Source: Sepioteuthis lessoniana
Taxonomy: Eukaryota; Mollusca; Cephalopoda; Myopsida; Loliginidae
DNA: 64,000 bases
Assembly (NCBI GenBank): GCA_963585895.1
Contig: OY757904.1
Coordinates: 664,907 to 728,906, forward strand
Direction: 5' to 3'
Of the stretch, positions 10,952 through 23,944 are shown piece by piece. The notes beneath the pieces were generated by a model, which saw nothing but the letters and a program-made list of their open reading frames with translations, ran no database searches and was not told the origin of the DNA. Positions within the stretch are counted from its first letter, which is position 1; each line of letters opens with the position of its first letter. A program made the translations under genes and the position numbers.

Positions 10952-12355
10952 TTTTTAACACACACATTATATATATATATATATTCAAAACCACATATTT
11001 TAGTAGATTATAAAATTCTGAGTTGAAAAATTTGCTTGATGTGGATTACCATAGAAAAGCAAAGAAAAAAGATAAATACATTTATTCTTCAAAAGAATTA
11101 TCAGTATATTATGTACTTCAATCACTAGCCACTTAATTACACTTAAAAAAGAAAGGTCTTGTAAATCTATCATCTATCTTCTTTTTTTAATTCTATTTCT
11201 TTATATTTTTGTTTTCATTTATATAACAGACAACAGTCAGTTCCAATCGTAATGTTTTGTGATTGATGACAATAAATATAGATATATTCACCATACCATA
11301 TTTTTTTGTTAATCAAAGGTTTATTACTTAAAATCACATAGAAATGTGTTGTAGTTTGGTTAACGCACTAAAAAATGCAAATAGCCCAGAGAACGAATGT
11401 ACACTGCGAGAAGTAATCACTTCCGCCTTTTATATCCACAACTCAAAAGATGGCTGAAACGGTGCTTCTGTTTCTTACTAACCAATATACTACAAAATGT
11501 CTATTCAAAATATTTCTGTGCAACAAGATCAATATTATATTAACTTGAAAACATCCCCCACCTTAAAAAATATAACAACATTGATATTCATCTTGTACAT
11601 CAAATTTTAATGGATTTTTATCATCCAGTTTTCACTGTTTCTCCTTTTGGTTGAAGGCCTGTAATAGGACTTCTTTTTTTTTTTCTAACTAAAACTGGTG
11701 ACACTGACTTATAATTATGACTCATCCAGACTGGATAATTTTTAGTCATACACATTTTATTGGATTTTGTAGTTTTCATGGTGATTCTTGCTGTCTGTTA
11801 CACAATTACTGCTAATTTGAATAACCAAACTTCAAAATATAAAAACAAAAGCAAAAAGGTTTTTGTGCTAAAGGGAGATAAGCAAGCTTTTATTTTGCCA
11901 GAATTATTCCTCATGCAAGCGAGTAAGCATTCCTTTTCATTAATAGCTGTTGTTTTTCGGCAACTGTTATTTTTCTTTTCTTTTTTTTTTCTTTTCTTTT
12001 CGACTGGCAAATTTGAGTGGAACAGTCATTTTAGAAAGTAAGACAGTTTGTTGCAGCAATCGTTCGAAAGGATCATATATTGATGAGAAGAAAAATTCTG
12101 CTCTTGAAAAATTCTAAAATCACTGACTAGATACATTTTGTTGAGGGAATTCATAGCATCTGTGTATAAGGGAAATTTTATATTATTTAGAACTGATAAT
12201 CTTCATGCATTCTTATGTTTTATAACTTTTTTGTACAGATTCTCTTTTTTACACAACCTAAAATGATTGCCATTGAAATGTATTACTTATATGCAGATTT
12301 TTTAATGTAAATTTTTCTTGGGTAAAGATTTATTCTTTTAATTAGTCATTAATAA
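10952..12355. other. AT-rich non-coding DNA
   Basis: No gene recognised. There is a (TA)n run near 10968-10983 and poly-T tracts near 11670 and 11975-12000. Short open frames near 11760-12040 look like chance frames through T-rich sequence. Confidence 0.55.
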
Positions 12356-12492
12356 ATAAAAAGTAAAGTTGGCGACCGTAGTCGAAGGCAAACTGAAGGC
12401 TCCCTTTTCAATAGCTACTACACGAAGGTGTAGGGAAGGGCACTACTCCTTTCCCTGGATTGCTCCACTTTACCCTTGATACATACCTTATA
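12356..12492 (-). mobile_element. 5'-truncated tRNA-derived SINE (type 1)
   Basis: Exact 13-bp duplications TAGTCATTAATAA lie at 12343-12355 and 12493-12505. The insert is the reverse complement of the 3' half of the SINEs at 43637 and 55220: it shares the segment from GGGTAAAGTGGAGCAATCC through CTATTGAAAAGGGAGC to the AACTTTACTT end. The tRNA-like head is missing, as expected from incomplete reverse transcription. Confidence 0.85.
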
Positions 12493-12505
12493 TAGTCATT
12501 AATAA

Positions 12506-14649
12506 TGGAGGTAAAATGCAAAGTTTGCATTATTTAGAGAAAATAAAAGAAAACACTTATGATTGAAAATATAATCCAGATTTTATAAAATTGAAATTTT
12601 ATTTTACACGTTTTTACCACAGTTTGTATTTGTAAGACAGACTGATTTTTAACTGTATAGTTGGGCAATTCACATTTTATTCAGAGAAAACTATTTTTCT
12701 AATGTCGTGATATTAGTGTCGGTTTTTTCTTTCTTTTTTCTTTTTTTTTTTTTTTTTCTTTTTTTCAAGAAAAAAATCTTCAAATGCCCGTTTTTTTGAC
12801 ACTTGTACCTTAAAATCAAGAAAAGATATTCCTTTCTGTCTTGAAGCAGATTAGGCCATGTTCTTCCCTCAATTATAAACTGTTAAAAAAAAATAAAACA
12901 CTTACATTGAATTTTTTAAAAGTATTTGAAGATAAATGAAAATGTATGTATAAAGACAAACCCTAAAAGACTGACGAAAATATATCAATCTATTGTCCAT
13001 GTAACTACTGGTGATATCTAATCAGAAGTTTTATAATACTTGTTAAAAAAAAATATTCACCATTGAGTTCTTCTCCTATAAAAGGTTTTTTGACTCACAA
13101 AAGAAATTACAATAAAAGATATCCAATTTAGGGTGAATTTGATAATTAAATATTATCAAATATTGGAAAAAAAAAAGTTATTCAAAACCTAGTCATAAAA
13201 AAATTGGATAATGTATTCTGCAAAAGTTTCTTTGCACAATGTCCATTTTTTCTGTGTAGTTGTGGCTAGTAATATATGGTTAGCATAGTTCAAGATATTA
13301 AGAGTTATATTGAGAAAAATCCAAAACTTCATTCAGTATGTGATTTTTGACTCTGGTTTATTTCTATCTGATGTATTTTAGTTTCGTTGGCTTATTAGAG
13401 TCAGCAGTACATACTGCACAAACTATTCTTATCTTCACTTTAATATAACCAATATCCACTGCAGTGCAATTATAATTAAGAAGTAAGAACAACTTACTAA
13501 TTGGTTTGTTTATAAATAATGATGTTAATGTGACAATTAACAAAGAAGAAATTACTCTGCACAATCTGTATATATAAAGTGACTGTTGATATTTTATAGC
13601 TGCTGTTAAAAAAAACAAAAACAAAAAAATCTGCTAATCATGCAATGGTAAAAAAATGTTTTTCATTTCTCAGAGCAAAATTATATTTAAAATGCTTTCT
13701 TAAAGTCTAACTTGATGAATTGAATATGAAATTTGAAGAAGCTTTACTACTCTGTGCCTATAATTTTTCTTATTTGTATTTTTCTGTGGGAGAAAAATCA
13801 AAGTATTTTAAGTATCTTTTCTCTTTTTATGTGAACTCAAAAATGTATTTGGTTAGTATGAAGATTTGTGTTTGAGCTTTTGAGTATATTAAGGGGAAAA
13901 TAATTCTAAGTGTGTGTTGGATTTTAAAAAATCTAATTTATACATTAAATTGTTTCGTTTGATTAGGACAAAATAAAAATGTTAAAATGAAAAAAACAAA
14001 AAAACAACATTTTTTAAAATAATTATTTTATGGGAGTTTTATTCTAAACATTAAATTAAAAAATTGTATATTTTGCACCTGTGGTCAGAATTGAAATCTT
14101 GCCACTTAATTATTATGGAATAAACTCATTGAAACATTAAAAAGTAGTTCCAAAAGTGGAGTGTAACAGTTTGAATAAGAAAAAAAAATGTTACACACTT
14201 TAAGAAGCTTTTCTTTTCTTTTTTTTTTGGTAAAAGAATACTACCCTACCTACCATGAAATAACCTTAACTTTTTTTTGTCTCCCATTTTTATTTGGACA
14301 ATTTCATCTCTGTAATGTAATTATTTTTCCATCTTAATTCTTTTGCTGTTTTTTAATATTAAACCAATAATTTACTTAATATATGTGCTTAATATGTGCT
14401 TAAAAAAGGTATAGGAAAAAGACAGATGAAAAGAAATAATTTTTTCTTGTTTATGGACCAAACTTTTTTTACTCAATGGAGCCTAATATAATCTTTGCTT
14501 CACCTGTCTTCCCAAGTCTCTGCTTGTGCATCAACATTTGTGTAGTGTACAGTTATCAAAGAGCTCAATATCTATGGTGCAGAATCTTCCATAAATGCAA
14601 AATATTTGCAATTGAAATCAATTTGCTACTATTGCATCTTTATGTTCTT

Positions 14650-14689
<40 letters not shown>

Positions 14690-15363
14690 TCTATGTATTT
14701 TTATTTATTTAAAACTTTTCAATTTTGTGATCTGGAAGTCATTTTGTGTCTAAATATTGAACAAATGGCAAACCTGGAAATTGCATTGCATTAACAAAAA
14801 CACATGAAAAAAAATACTTTTATACTCTATGACAAAAGGGAGAGAAAAACTTGACAACTGGAAATGAACTTTAGAAACATTTGAATTTTTTCTTTCTTTT
14901 TTTAATGTTTTTTATTACAAAAAAAGAAAGGAATCTGTGATATATTTTTTTATTTTTTCCATTCTTGATTGTACTTTTTGAAGATATAAATTATATTAAT
15001 GTGTGCAAGCGTGTGTGCGTGTGTGTGTGTGTATCACTGGAAGGAAGTTTCTATACATCCTCTCTATGTGTGTATTATTCTGCTTGCTTATATGTTTGTC
15101 TGTAGATTGAAATCTTCATCCACTTCTTCAGCTTGCCTGCATGCAAGCACACACAGCCTACCTATTATTATCCTAATGTACAATATGTTTTTTTTTGTTT
15201 TTTTTTAAATTATGAGTTATATATAAAAGGCAAAACAAAACGTTTCTGGTGCTTTATTCAATCTTATTTGTTTTTCTTTTTTGTCCTTTTTTCTTTTTTT
15301 CCCAAAAATAAATGTATTTGTCTTCTATGTATAAAAGTTACTTTTATATCTGAATAATGATCA
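12506..15363. other. AT-rich non-coding DNA with microsatellites
   Basis: No gene recognised. Contents: a poly-T/C tract at about 12722-12770, a (TA)n run near 14651-14690 followed by a short (CA)n, and a (GT)n run near 15011-15032. Many A and T homopolymers. Confidence 0.6.
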
Positions 15364-16427
15364 GGTTTGGTTTGTTGGGTTTTATGGCATATCAACCTTT
15401 GTTGGTTATCTAATGCCAAATCCATTTTTATGTGAATAACCAGTTCCATTTCAAACAGTTCAGTTTAGCATGAGTACACAGTTAAATTGTCAAAAAAATT
15501 TCAATTTCAAACTATTCAAGCAGTTATATGTACCAATTCAGTTTAGTGACAGTACAGTTTCAATGTCAAAAACAGTTCAATTTCAAATAATTCAGTTTAG
15601 CATAAGCACGCAGTTTACATGTAAGTACAGATTAATTGTGAAAAACATTTCTATTTCAAGCTATTCATTTCTAATTCAGCTAATTCAATTTAGTATAAGT
15701 ACAGATTTTATTTACACACCGTTACATGTCAAAACAGTTCCATGTCAAACAATTCAGTTTAGTGTAAATACAGTTTCAACATCAAAAAACAGTTCTATTT
15801 GAAATAATTCAGTTTAGTATAAGCACACAGTTTAAATGTAAGTACGGTTTAATTGTGAAAAAGATTTCTATTTCAAGCTATTCAGTTTAATCAAACAATT
15901 CAGTTTAGCATCAGTATGCCTTTGGTTCTATTTAGCCCATAGATAGGGCCCTATCAGGTGCTACCACACCAGGCCAGAGTGGACCTGGGAGCAATGGCAA
16001 TGAAGAGTTGCTCTGTATTCCCCAAGGCCCCAGCACTACTGGGACCTCACCATCAGACTGTTTAGTGTCATATACAGGACACTCGTTGTGGGGGGGGGGT
16101 ATTACCCCTCTGCAGAGGTGCAGTGTATTCTACAGCCCCTGCCGACTGGGCAATACTCAAGAGTTAAATGTCAAACAGTTTTATTTCAGATAATTCAGTT
16201 CAGCATAAGTACACATTTAAAACGTCAAAACAGTTTTATTTCAAGCAATTCAGTTCAGCACTAGTAGGCAGTTCCAATGTCAAAACAGTTCTATTTTAAA
16301 CAATGCAGTTCAGCATAAATACGCATTTCAAATGTATAAAAACAGTAAACGCCAACTACCGTTTAGTTCTATTTAACCCAAAGATAGGACCCTTATCAAG
16401 TACTACCACTCCGGGCCAGAGTGAACT
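15364..16427 (-). mobile_element. Composite structured retroposon, copy D (interrupted)
   Basis: Minus-orientation copy: tail at about 15364-15450, repeat body, first head (about 15935-16155), spacer, and the beginning of a second head (about 16370-16427) that breaks off at GTGAACTTGG. There another copy begins. No matching duplications were found, probably because of the nested insertion or later loss. Confidence 0.78.
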
Positions 16428-17213
16428 TGGTTTGGTTTGTTGGGTTTTATGGCATATCAACCTTTGTTGGTTATTTAATGCCAAATCCATTTTTATGTGA
16501 ATAACCAGTTCCATTTCAAACAATTCAGTTTTGCATGAGTACACAGTTTAATTGTCAAAAACAGTTCAATTTCAAATTATTTGAGCAGTTATATGTACCA
16601 ATTCAGTTTAGTGAAAGTACAGTTTCAGTGTCAAAAACAGTTCAATTTCAAATAATTCAGTTTAGCATAAGCATGCAATATAAATGTAAGTACAGTTTGA
16701 TTGAAAAACATTTCTTTTGCGAGCTATTCAGTTCAGTTTATGTACAGATTTTGTTTACACACAGTTACATGTCAAAACAGTTCCATGTCAAACAATTCAG
16801 TTTAGTGTAAATACAGTTTCAATGTCAAAAAACAATTCTATTTGCAATAATTTTGTTTAGCATAAGCACACAGTTTAAATGTAAGTATGGTTTAATTGTG
16901 AAAAACATTTCTATTTCAAGCTATTCAGCTTAATCAATCAATTCAGTTTAGCATAAGTATGCCGTTAGATCTATTTAGCTCATAGATAGGGCCCTATCAG
17001 GTGCTACCACGCCGGGCCAGAGTGGACCTGGGAGCAATGGCAATGAAGAGTTGCTCCATATTCCCCAAGGCCCCATTATTACTGGGACCTCACCATCAGA
17101 CTGTTTAGTGTCATATCCAGCAGAGGTGCAGTCAGTGTATTCTATAGCCCCAACCGACTGGGCAATACACAGAGTTAATGTCAAAACAGTTTTATTTCAG
17201 ATAATTCAGTTTA
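16428..17213 (-). mobile_element. Composite structured retroposon, copy D2, nested in copy D
   Basis: Begins with a fresh tail (TTTGGTTTGTTGGGTTTTA) in the middle of the second head of copy D. It continues through the body to a head at about 16978-17168 and part of the inter-head spacer, where another tail fragment (17214 on) takes over. Part of the head, including one palindrome, is deleted near 17120. Confidence 0.72.
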
Positions 17214-17310
17214 TGGTTGGTTGGTTGGTTGGTTTTGATGGCATATCAACCTCTATAGGTTATTTAATGCCAAAGCCTGTTTACACATGTACGGTTTGTT
17301 AACACATAAT
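17214..17310 (-). repeat. Tail-only fragment of the shared SINE/retroposon 3' end
   Basis: TGGTTGGTTGG followed by GATGGCATATCAACCT and AGGTTATTTAATGCC, the common 3' tail in minus orientation. The sequence after it does not match the composite body, so this may be a third element type or a rearranged fragment. Confidence 0.55.
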
Positions 17311-17526
17311 TTAATGATACCATACTAAAACCAAACAACACATTTACTCGCATACGAGTAAATATTTTCAAGTATTTCTATATGACATTAGGTTATTTAG
17401 TGATATTTTTTTTTTTAATTATTTCTCACTACTATTTCTACTAACACAAATATAATGGTATTTCTATTCAGCAATAATTTGCTTTCAGTTGATTACTTTG
17501 TTGTGTTTTCAGGATTGTAACCAAGT

Positions 17527-18337
17527 TTATATTTTCTGGTACAACCCGGTCTCTTTCAAGAACGACAAAACATTATCCATGTGGACGTTCTCAAATAAGT
17601 CCTTCATGGTATTTGCGTGGAAATAGTGCTTTCTGGTGTCATTAAAAACTTTACACTCAAGGAGAACGTGTTTGATTGTGCAGGGCATTTGGCATGTTGA
17701 GCCCTGTGGTTGCTGTTCTTGCTTGAGTATAAAAGAGTGCGTAAGTCTGCTGTGACCAATACGCAATCGCGTTATTGTTACTTGCTCTTTTCGCGATTTT
17801 CGGAAGACTGGGCGCCATTCTCCCAAAAAGAGTTTAACCTGAAATAGTTTATTATTGGTATTTCTATTCCAGCATTGTTGCCATTTTTTATGGAGGAAAT
17901 TATTTATTTTGGGTTTCAGGTCGGTGTATTGGATGTACTTGTTGGGGGTCAAGTCTAAAGCCAATTTTGCTGCCGCGTCTGCTCCATGATTTCCTCTCAC
18001 CCCAATGTGGCTTGGAATCCAGCAAAAAACGATTTCTTTGTTTGATGTTGAGTATAGTCTGCAAAGTAGTTGGATAATAAGTGGGTGCTCTAGTTTTTTT
18101 ATTGTTTAATGATAATAGGACTGAGAGTGAGTCTGAGAATGATGAATTTTTTGTGTTTTTCTTTCAAGATAATGTTGAGAGCCAAGTCTATTGCACAGGC
18201 CTCAGCTGTGAAAATAGAACTTTCCATTGGAAGAGCTTTTGTTTTTATTATTTTGTTTAAGACTGCTGCACATGCTATTTTATTGTTGTCTTTAGAGCCA
18301 TCTGTATAGATACATAGGTAGTTGGGATGCTGTTGGA
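17527..18337 (-). pseudogene. LINE RNase H and zinc-binding C-terminus
   Basis: Reads YTDGSK near 18310, the first RNase H acidic motif, then an ALAxDLAL-type segment. After a frame break comes GNHGADAAAK near 17990, the last Asp motif. The end has a Cys-His cluster CQMPCTIKHVLLEC near 17690, of spacing CX3CX4HX4C, followed by a stop at about 17524. The catalytic Asp residues remain visible, although a frameshift separates the halves. Confidence 0.78.
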
Positions 18338-19558
18338 TGGTTTGGTTTGGTTGGGTTTTATGGCATATCAACCTTTAGTTAACGCCAAATCCATTTTTAT
18401 GTGAATAACCAGTTCCATTTCAAACAATTCAGTTTAGCATGAGTACACAGTTTGTCAAAAACAGTTCTATTTCAAACTATTTGAGCAGTTATATGTACCA
18501 ATTCAGTTTAGTGAAAGTACAGTTTCAATGTCAAAAACAGTTCAATTTCAAATAATTCAGTTTAGCATAAGCACGCAAGAAATGTAAGTACAGTTTGATT
18601 GTGAAAAACATTTCTTTTGCAAGCTATTCAGTTCTAATTCAGTTAATTCAGTTTAGTTTATGTACAGATTTTATTTACACACCGTTACATGTCAAAACAG
18701 TTGCATGTCAAACAATTCAGTTTAGTGTAAATACAGTTTCAATGTCAAAAAACAGTTCTATTTGAAATAATTCAGTTTAGTATAAGCACACAGTTTAAAT
18801 GTAAGTACGGTTTAATTGTCAAAAACATTTCTATTTCAAGCTATTCAGCTTAATCAATCAATTCAGTTTAGCATAAGTATACCATCAGATCTATTTAGCC
18901 CATAGATAGGGCCTTATCAGGTGCTACCACACCGGGCCAGAGTGAACCTGGGAGCAATGGCAATGAAGTGGTGCTCTGTATTCCCCAAGGCCCCAGCATT
19001 ACTGTGACCTCACCATCAGAGTGTTTAGTGTCATATCCAGGACGCTCATGGGGGGAGGTCTTACCCCTCTGCAGAGGTGCAGTCAGTGTATTCTATAGCC
19101 CCCAACCGACTGGGCAATACACAGAGTTATTGTCAAAACAGTTTTATTTCAGATAATTCAGTTTAGCATAAGTACACAGTTTAGATGTCAAAATAGTTCT
19201 ATTTCAAGCAATTCAGTGTAGCATTAGTATGCAGTTTTATTGTCAAAACAGTTCTATTTTAAACATTTCAGTTCAGCATAAATATGCAGTTTAAATGCAT
19301 AAAAACAATAAATGCCAACCACCGTTTAGTTCTATTTAACCTATAGACAGGATCCATATCAGGTGCTACCACTCCGGGCCAGAGTGGACTTGGGAGCGAT
19401 GGCAATAAAGGGGTACTCTGCATTCCCCAAATCTCCAGCATTGCTGGAACCTCACCATCAGATTTAGTGTCATATCTAGGTCACTCGTTGGAGGGGAGGG
19501 TCTTACCACACTGCAGAGAAGCAGTCGGTGTATTCTACAGCCCCAGCCGAGTGGGCAA
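18338..19558 (-). mobile_element. Composite structured retroposon, copy E (two heads), nested in a LINE
   Basis: Exact 12-bp duplications GATGCTGTTGGA at 18326-18337 and 19559-19570 define the ends. Removing the insert and one duplication restores continuous LINE sequence. On the minus strand it has head 2, spacer, head 1, a long tandem-repeat body and the tail. At 1221 bp it is the longest complete copy here. Confidence 0.9.
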
Positions 19559-20088
19559 GATGCTGTTGGAGGATATTTTGATGTTTTTCCTGGTAGGTGA
19601 AGGGATGTGTCTTTGTTTTATGGGGTATATTTAGTTGGAGGTTAACTTTTGGATTTTTAATGATCCAAGGTGGTATTTGTAGCAAGATGCTTTTGTGGAT
19701 ATTATTTCGAGGGATGATAGATTCTTTGAGAAAAGGCTCCATACAGAGGCCAAATGGTCTAATTAATTTTTCTTTTTGGTCGAAATATAGTCTGTATTTT
19801 GGATCAAAAGTGCAGTCATATGCTGGGTTAGATGAAGAAGATTTCAGTTTGGTATAATACTGAAGGGCTAATTTTTCACTTCTGATCTGTGGAGGTGCTT
19901 CATGAGCTTCGGCATATAGGGTGTCAATTGAAGAAGTTCTAAATGCTCCTAATACCAGTCTTAAGCTTTCATGGTGAATAGGGTCAAGTTGTTTCAGATA
20001 AGATTTCCTGGCAGATCTATATACGAAAATGCCATAGTCAAGTTGGGAGTGGAGAAGAGTTCTATATAACTTAATTAGAGTTTGACGG

Positions 20089-21266
20089 TCAGCTTCTCAC
20101 TCTGTATGGGCAACGACTCACAAAAGCTGTTGGGCACGGGTTGATTTGTGTTTTTAGGTATTTTATGTGTGGATTGAATGAAAGTTTTTTATCGAATATT
20201 ACGCCGAGGAATGTGTATTCGTTAATGACTGGTATTTCGGAGTCATCAATTTTAAGGACAGAGTCATTGAGCATTTTCCTTAGAGAGCAAAAATGCACGC
20301 ATTTAGTTTTAGACTTGGAGAATTTAAATCCATTTCCTCTTACCCATTTATTTACTTTGTTTAAGTTTTGTTGGAGTTGTCGCTCTACTATGTTCATATG
20401 AGTGGCCCGATAGCATATGATGAAGTTGTCAACGTAGAGAGCACAGTCGATTGAGGGAGTTAGACATTTTACAAAATTATTGATTTTGATGGAGAAGAGA
20501 GTAACGGAGAGGATGCTGCCTTGCGGAACACCCTCCTCTTGATGTTGTGAGCTTGAAAAGGTGGATCCCACGCGTACCCTAAATGTTCTTTCGAAGAGAA
20601 AGTTTTTTTATGAACATCGGCAGTCTTCCTCTTAAGCCTAGATCATGTAGCTCCTGCATAATACCATACTTCCACGTAGTGTCATAAGTCAAAAAATACT
20701 GTCATTAGAGGTTTTCTTATGAAGGCTTCTCTGATGAAGGTTTCTAGTCGTATCAAATGATCTATGGTTCCTCTCCTTTTCCGGAATCCCGTTTGCATAT
20801 TTGTTATTAGACCATTTGTCTTGAGATACCACGTCAGTCTACAGTTTATCAACCACTCCATCATCTTACAAAGGCAACTAGTCAATGCGGTGGGTTGATA
20901 ATTCTGCGGATTCGATGTATCTTTGCCCGATTTGGGGATCAGGACAATTATTGATTGTCTCCATGTTTTTGGGAAAGTACTGTTCACCCAAATATTATTA
21001 TAGAGCTTTAGTAGGCATTTGACTGATACATCTGGTAGCTGCTTGAGAAACTCATTGTGTATTTTATCAGGACCGACAGCTGAGTGGTTGAATTTTTTTA
21101 TGGAGTCCACTTGTTCAGTTAGGGTAAATGGCTTAGTGTATTCTTCAGAGTTATTTGAAGAAAAACTTATTTTTTTTCTTTTCGAGGGTGGGTTTGATTT
21201 TATAGAATTCTGTGTTGAATTGGCTGGATGAGTTTTTAGAAAATGTTTCTGCAAGAAGATCTGCAA
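20089..21266 (-). pseudogene. LINE reverse transcriptase
   Basis: Two frames (21266-20682 and 20571-20089). RT motifs: VGPDKIHNEFLK near 21070, IVLIPKSGKD, QTGFRKRRGTIDHL, then EEGVPQGSILS and the catalytic box. The box reads YVDN instead of YVDD (near 20433), so one catalytic Asp is lost. The frame break falls between the QTGFRKRR block and the PQG motif. It would prime reverse transcription at the endonuclease nick in an active element. Confidence 0.85.
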
Positions 21267-21473
21267 TGGCCTTTTTACCTGTTATTTTGTGGTTTGTTAC
21301 GGAGAGGTGTTTTAATAGAGTTGATTGTTTTTTACTGGCTATTTTCCGAATCATAAGCCAAACCGTTTTGATGTTAGAAGAGGTATTTAGCTTGCTCACG
21401 TAATTTTGCCAGGATTTTTTCTTGGCTTCTCTGATGATTTTACGGGCATTAGCTCGGTGGAATTTAAAAGAGA

Positions 21474-22232
21474 TTAAATTGGAGGTTGTGGGTTCAGTGT
21501 TGAATTTCCGCAAAGTTGCTTGTTGTAGGCAAATAGCCTGTTTACATTCTTTGCTGAACCAAGGTCTGTCTCGTTTATGAGTTGTTGGGTTGTGTGGAAT
21601 GCATGTTTAGCTATATTTATGAGTTCTTTGGAGAATTCAAGAATGGTTTCGGTATTGTTTACTATGAGGTGTTTCTGACATTGAGAGCGAAATTCTTCCC
21701 AGTTAACTTTATTCAACCTCCACTGGGGAAGGTCGTCATTTTGAGGGTACAAACTCTCGAGTACAATTGGGAAATGGTCGCTTCCACATGTGTCGTCATA
21801 CACCGTCCAGGTGAAATCAAGGAAAAGTGAAGTGTCGCAGAGGATTAAATCAATGGCTGAGTAGGTAGCAGATGATGGATCCAGGTGTGTTGGTGATTTT
21901 TTGTTGAATAGGCAGAGATTATCATTGTTAATATTTTTGAGAGTTTGGCCTTTGTGGTTTGTGCTTCTACAGCCCCACATGGTATTATGGCTATTAAAAT
22001 CGTCAAGTAGAATAAAAGATGTGGGTAGTTGCTGTAATATGTTGATTTCACTTTCATTTATGGCATCGTGAGGCGGAATATATATGGAGCAGATATTAAT
22101 TGTTTTGTGTAAAGTCACTTTGACAGCTATTGCTTGGAGTTGAGTGTTGAGGTGGATTTTGCTTTGAGGTATGCCATTCTTAATAAGGATTATGAATTCT
22201 GTTTCGATTCTGTACTTGGCAATCACTCCCAA
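21474..22232 (-). pseudogene. LINE apurinic-type endonuclease
   Basis: A 252-codon frame with the endonuclease motifs: SIYIPPHD, DDFNSHNTMWG (usually GDFNSHN; the first Gly is Asp here), TYSAIDLILCD and the catalytic GSDHFPI near 21780. It matches the plus-strand copy (GDFNSHNEIWG, GSDHFPI). The N-terminal first motif is absent because of truncation. Confidence 0.85.
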
Positions 22233-22240
22233 TTCCTGTT

Positions 22241-23944
22241 CTATCAGAGATTATGGGATGGGCAAGTTCATTACTTGAGATATCTCAAAAGTACTCTCCC
22301 TATTTAATAATGAACCAAACACTAACACCAATAATTTATCTTCCAACAATGTAAGATTATTGTGTTCAAGGCACATCTTTCTATAACTCTTCAGTAGGAT
22401 CAGCTTACGATCTCAAATGATATGGTAATTTGGCCTGCTCTTTTAATAATCATTCTCTTAGATGACCTGGGGTCACTATGCTTGGTAACAAATATCCTAA
22501 TGACAACATCTGACTATGTCCTCTCATGCACTAACAAAGTTATGAAGGATTGGCTGGTTTGACACGCCCTATTAGTAATTGTCAATAATTGGAAATATTG
22601 TTGATTTATGATATCTAATGCTTGTAATTGAGTCATCATTGTCCCAGTGACACATTAACCACTTCTTCTCTTAATGCTCATTGTTACGCTGCCATGTGCC
22701 CTGTGGGACTGCAGGTTGCTGTTTGTTCCTGCCAAGTCCACCAGTTAATGCAGGGCACAGACGTTGGCTGTGGTCTGCCGAACGCTATTTAGTGTCACAG
22801 ATACCACCAACTCCCAAGCATAACCACATTTTAAAGCCACTAGGCGAGTTATAGGTGAATTATTAAGAGTTAATACAGCTAACTGGCTAGCTTTCCCCGC
22901 TCAAATACAAGGTCTTTGACAAATACAATTCTTCCACAATAAAAATAGGACTCCGAACTACCGTGTTTGAGTTAACAAGATTAATAACAATATTCTTCTA
23001 TTGCATAAAAGAAAGAAACAAAGAAAACAAAACAATTCAGGTAAAAGTCAGGCGCGAGAAAGTCTTTCTGTATCCCGGAGGAGCCTTCACTAAAATATGC
23101 GTATCCCGGACTAAGCTCACATAAAATGTCTTTATCCCTGGATGGGTCCTCCATAAAATATCTGTTAATGGTGGAAGGTGAGAAGGTAGTTCGATAACGA
23201 TAGACATGGTTCACTTTCTTGCAAACTATGGGATTTAATGGCAGAGCTCATGCTCTAAATCTCAAGTTTATCATTTCAGTATGAGTGCAGCAGGATAAAG
23301 TCGAATAAAATTGTATGTTCACTTACTTGAGATTCTGTGGAATTTATTCTTTTTTTCTTTATAATTTCGACATTTGGGTTTCCATACCATGTTGGTAGAA
23401 GGATACACATCTTATTTCAGATAAGACCAAGATTAATAATTGTTCCTCTTCTCGTGGACAAGTCTTTTCTTTGGGTACTTGTTAAATGAGGCTTACCATA
23501 CCTCGGAGTGCTGAGTTCATTCAAAGGATTAGCTTCTTCTTTTCTCTGCACGGCATTATTTTGGAGTTTGGGTTGCTTTCATATCCCAAATTATGTTCTT
23601 GGTTTTTCAATGAACAAAGGCAACTCCTTATGCGTCTTCCTCCTTTGAGGAATAAATGGCAACTCATTATGGGTCTTCACAACAGCAACTCACTTATTTT
23701 CCGTAGTTTAAAAATTCACTACGTGTTGATTTTTTTTTGGCCGACTCTTCCTCAGTACCAATCATGGTTGAAGGTTCTGCCTCCCCGCTGACACAATCAT
23801 GGCTAATAGAGAGTGAGGTCCTCCCATTCCCATATCTCCTTGTAATGATAGAAAGGGTGGGAGAGAGAGACAGCCTCTCCCACTGCCACTATCCTGTAAC
23901 TCTTGCTTACTACTATCGTCCGCTGACAGTTAAATGTATTAGGG
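22241..23944. other. Unassigned intergenic DNA
   Basis: No gene recognised. Between about 23075 and 23170 a TATCCCGG...AAAAT unit is repeated about three times at 30-40 bp spacing. Around 23610-23690 a GGCAACTC...GTCTTC phrase occurs twice. Moderately GC-richer than its surroundings near 22690-22800, which might mark an unrecognised repeat. Confidence 0.45.

Larger units (their letters stand above)
17520..22240 (-). mobile_element. I-like non-LTR retrotransposon (LINE), 5'-truncated, decayed
   Basis: On the minus strand the domain order is AP endonuclease (22232-21474), reverse transcriptase (21266-20089), a C-terminal region, RNase H and a CCHC-type zinc-binding segment (18337-17527). RNase H at the end of ORF2 is characteristic of the I group of LINEs. 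The endonuclease lacks its N-terminal third, so the copy is truncated at its 5' side. A composite retroposon (18338-19558) splits it. A related copy lies at 60634-63600 on the other strand. Confidence 0.85.

Noticed and set aside
11760..12041. Small membrane-protein-like frame
   Set aside because: Passes through T-rich low-complexity DNA; the hydrophobic residues are explained by poly-T codons.
15364..15802. Frames inside composite retroposons (for example 15470-15802)
   Set aside because: They follow the tandem-repeat body and recur in every copy with different stops.
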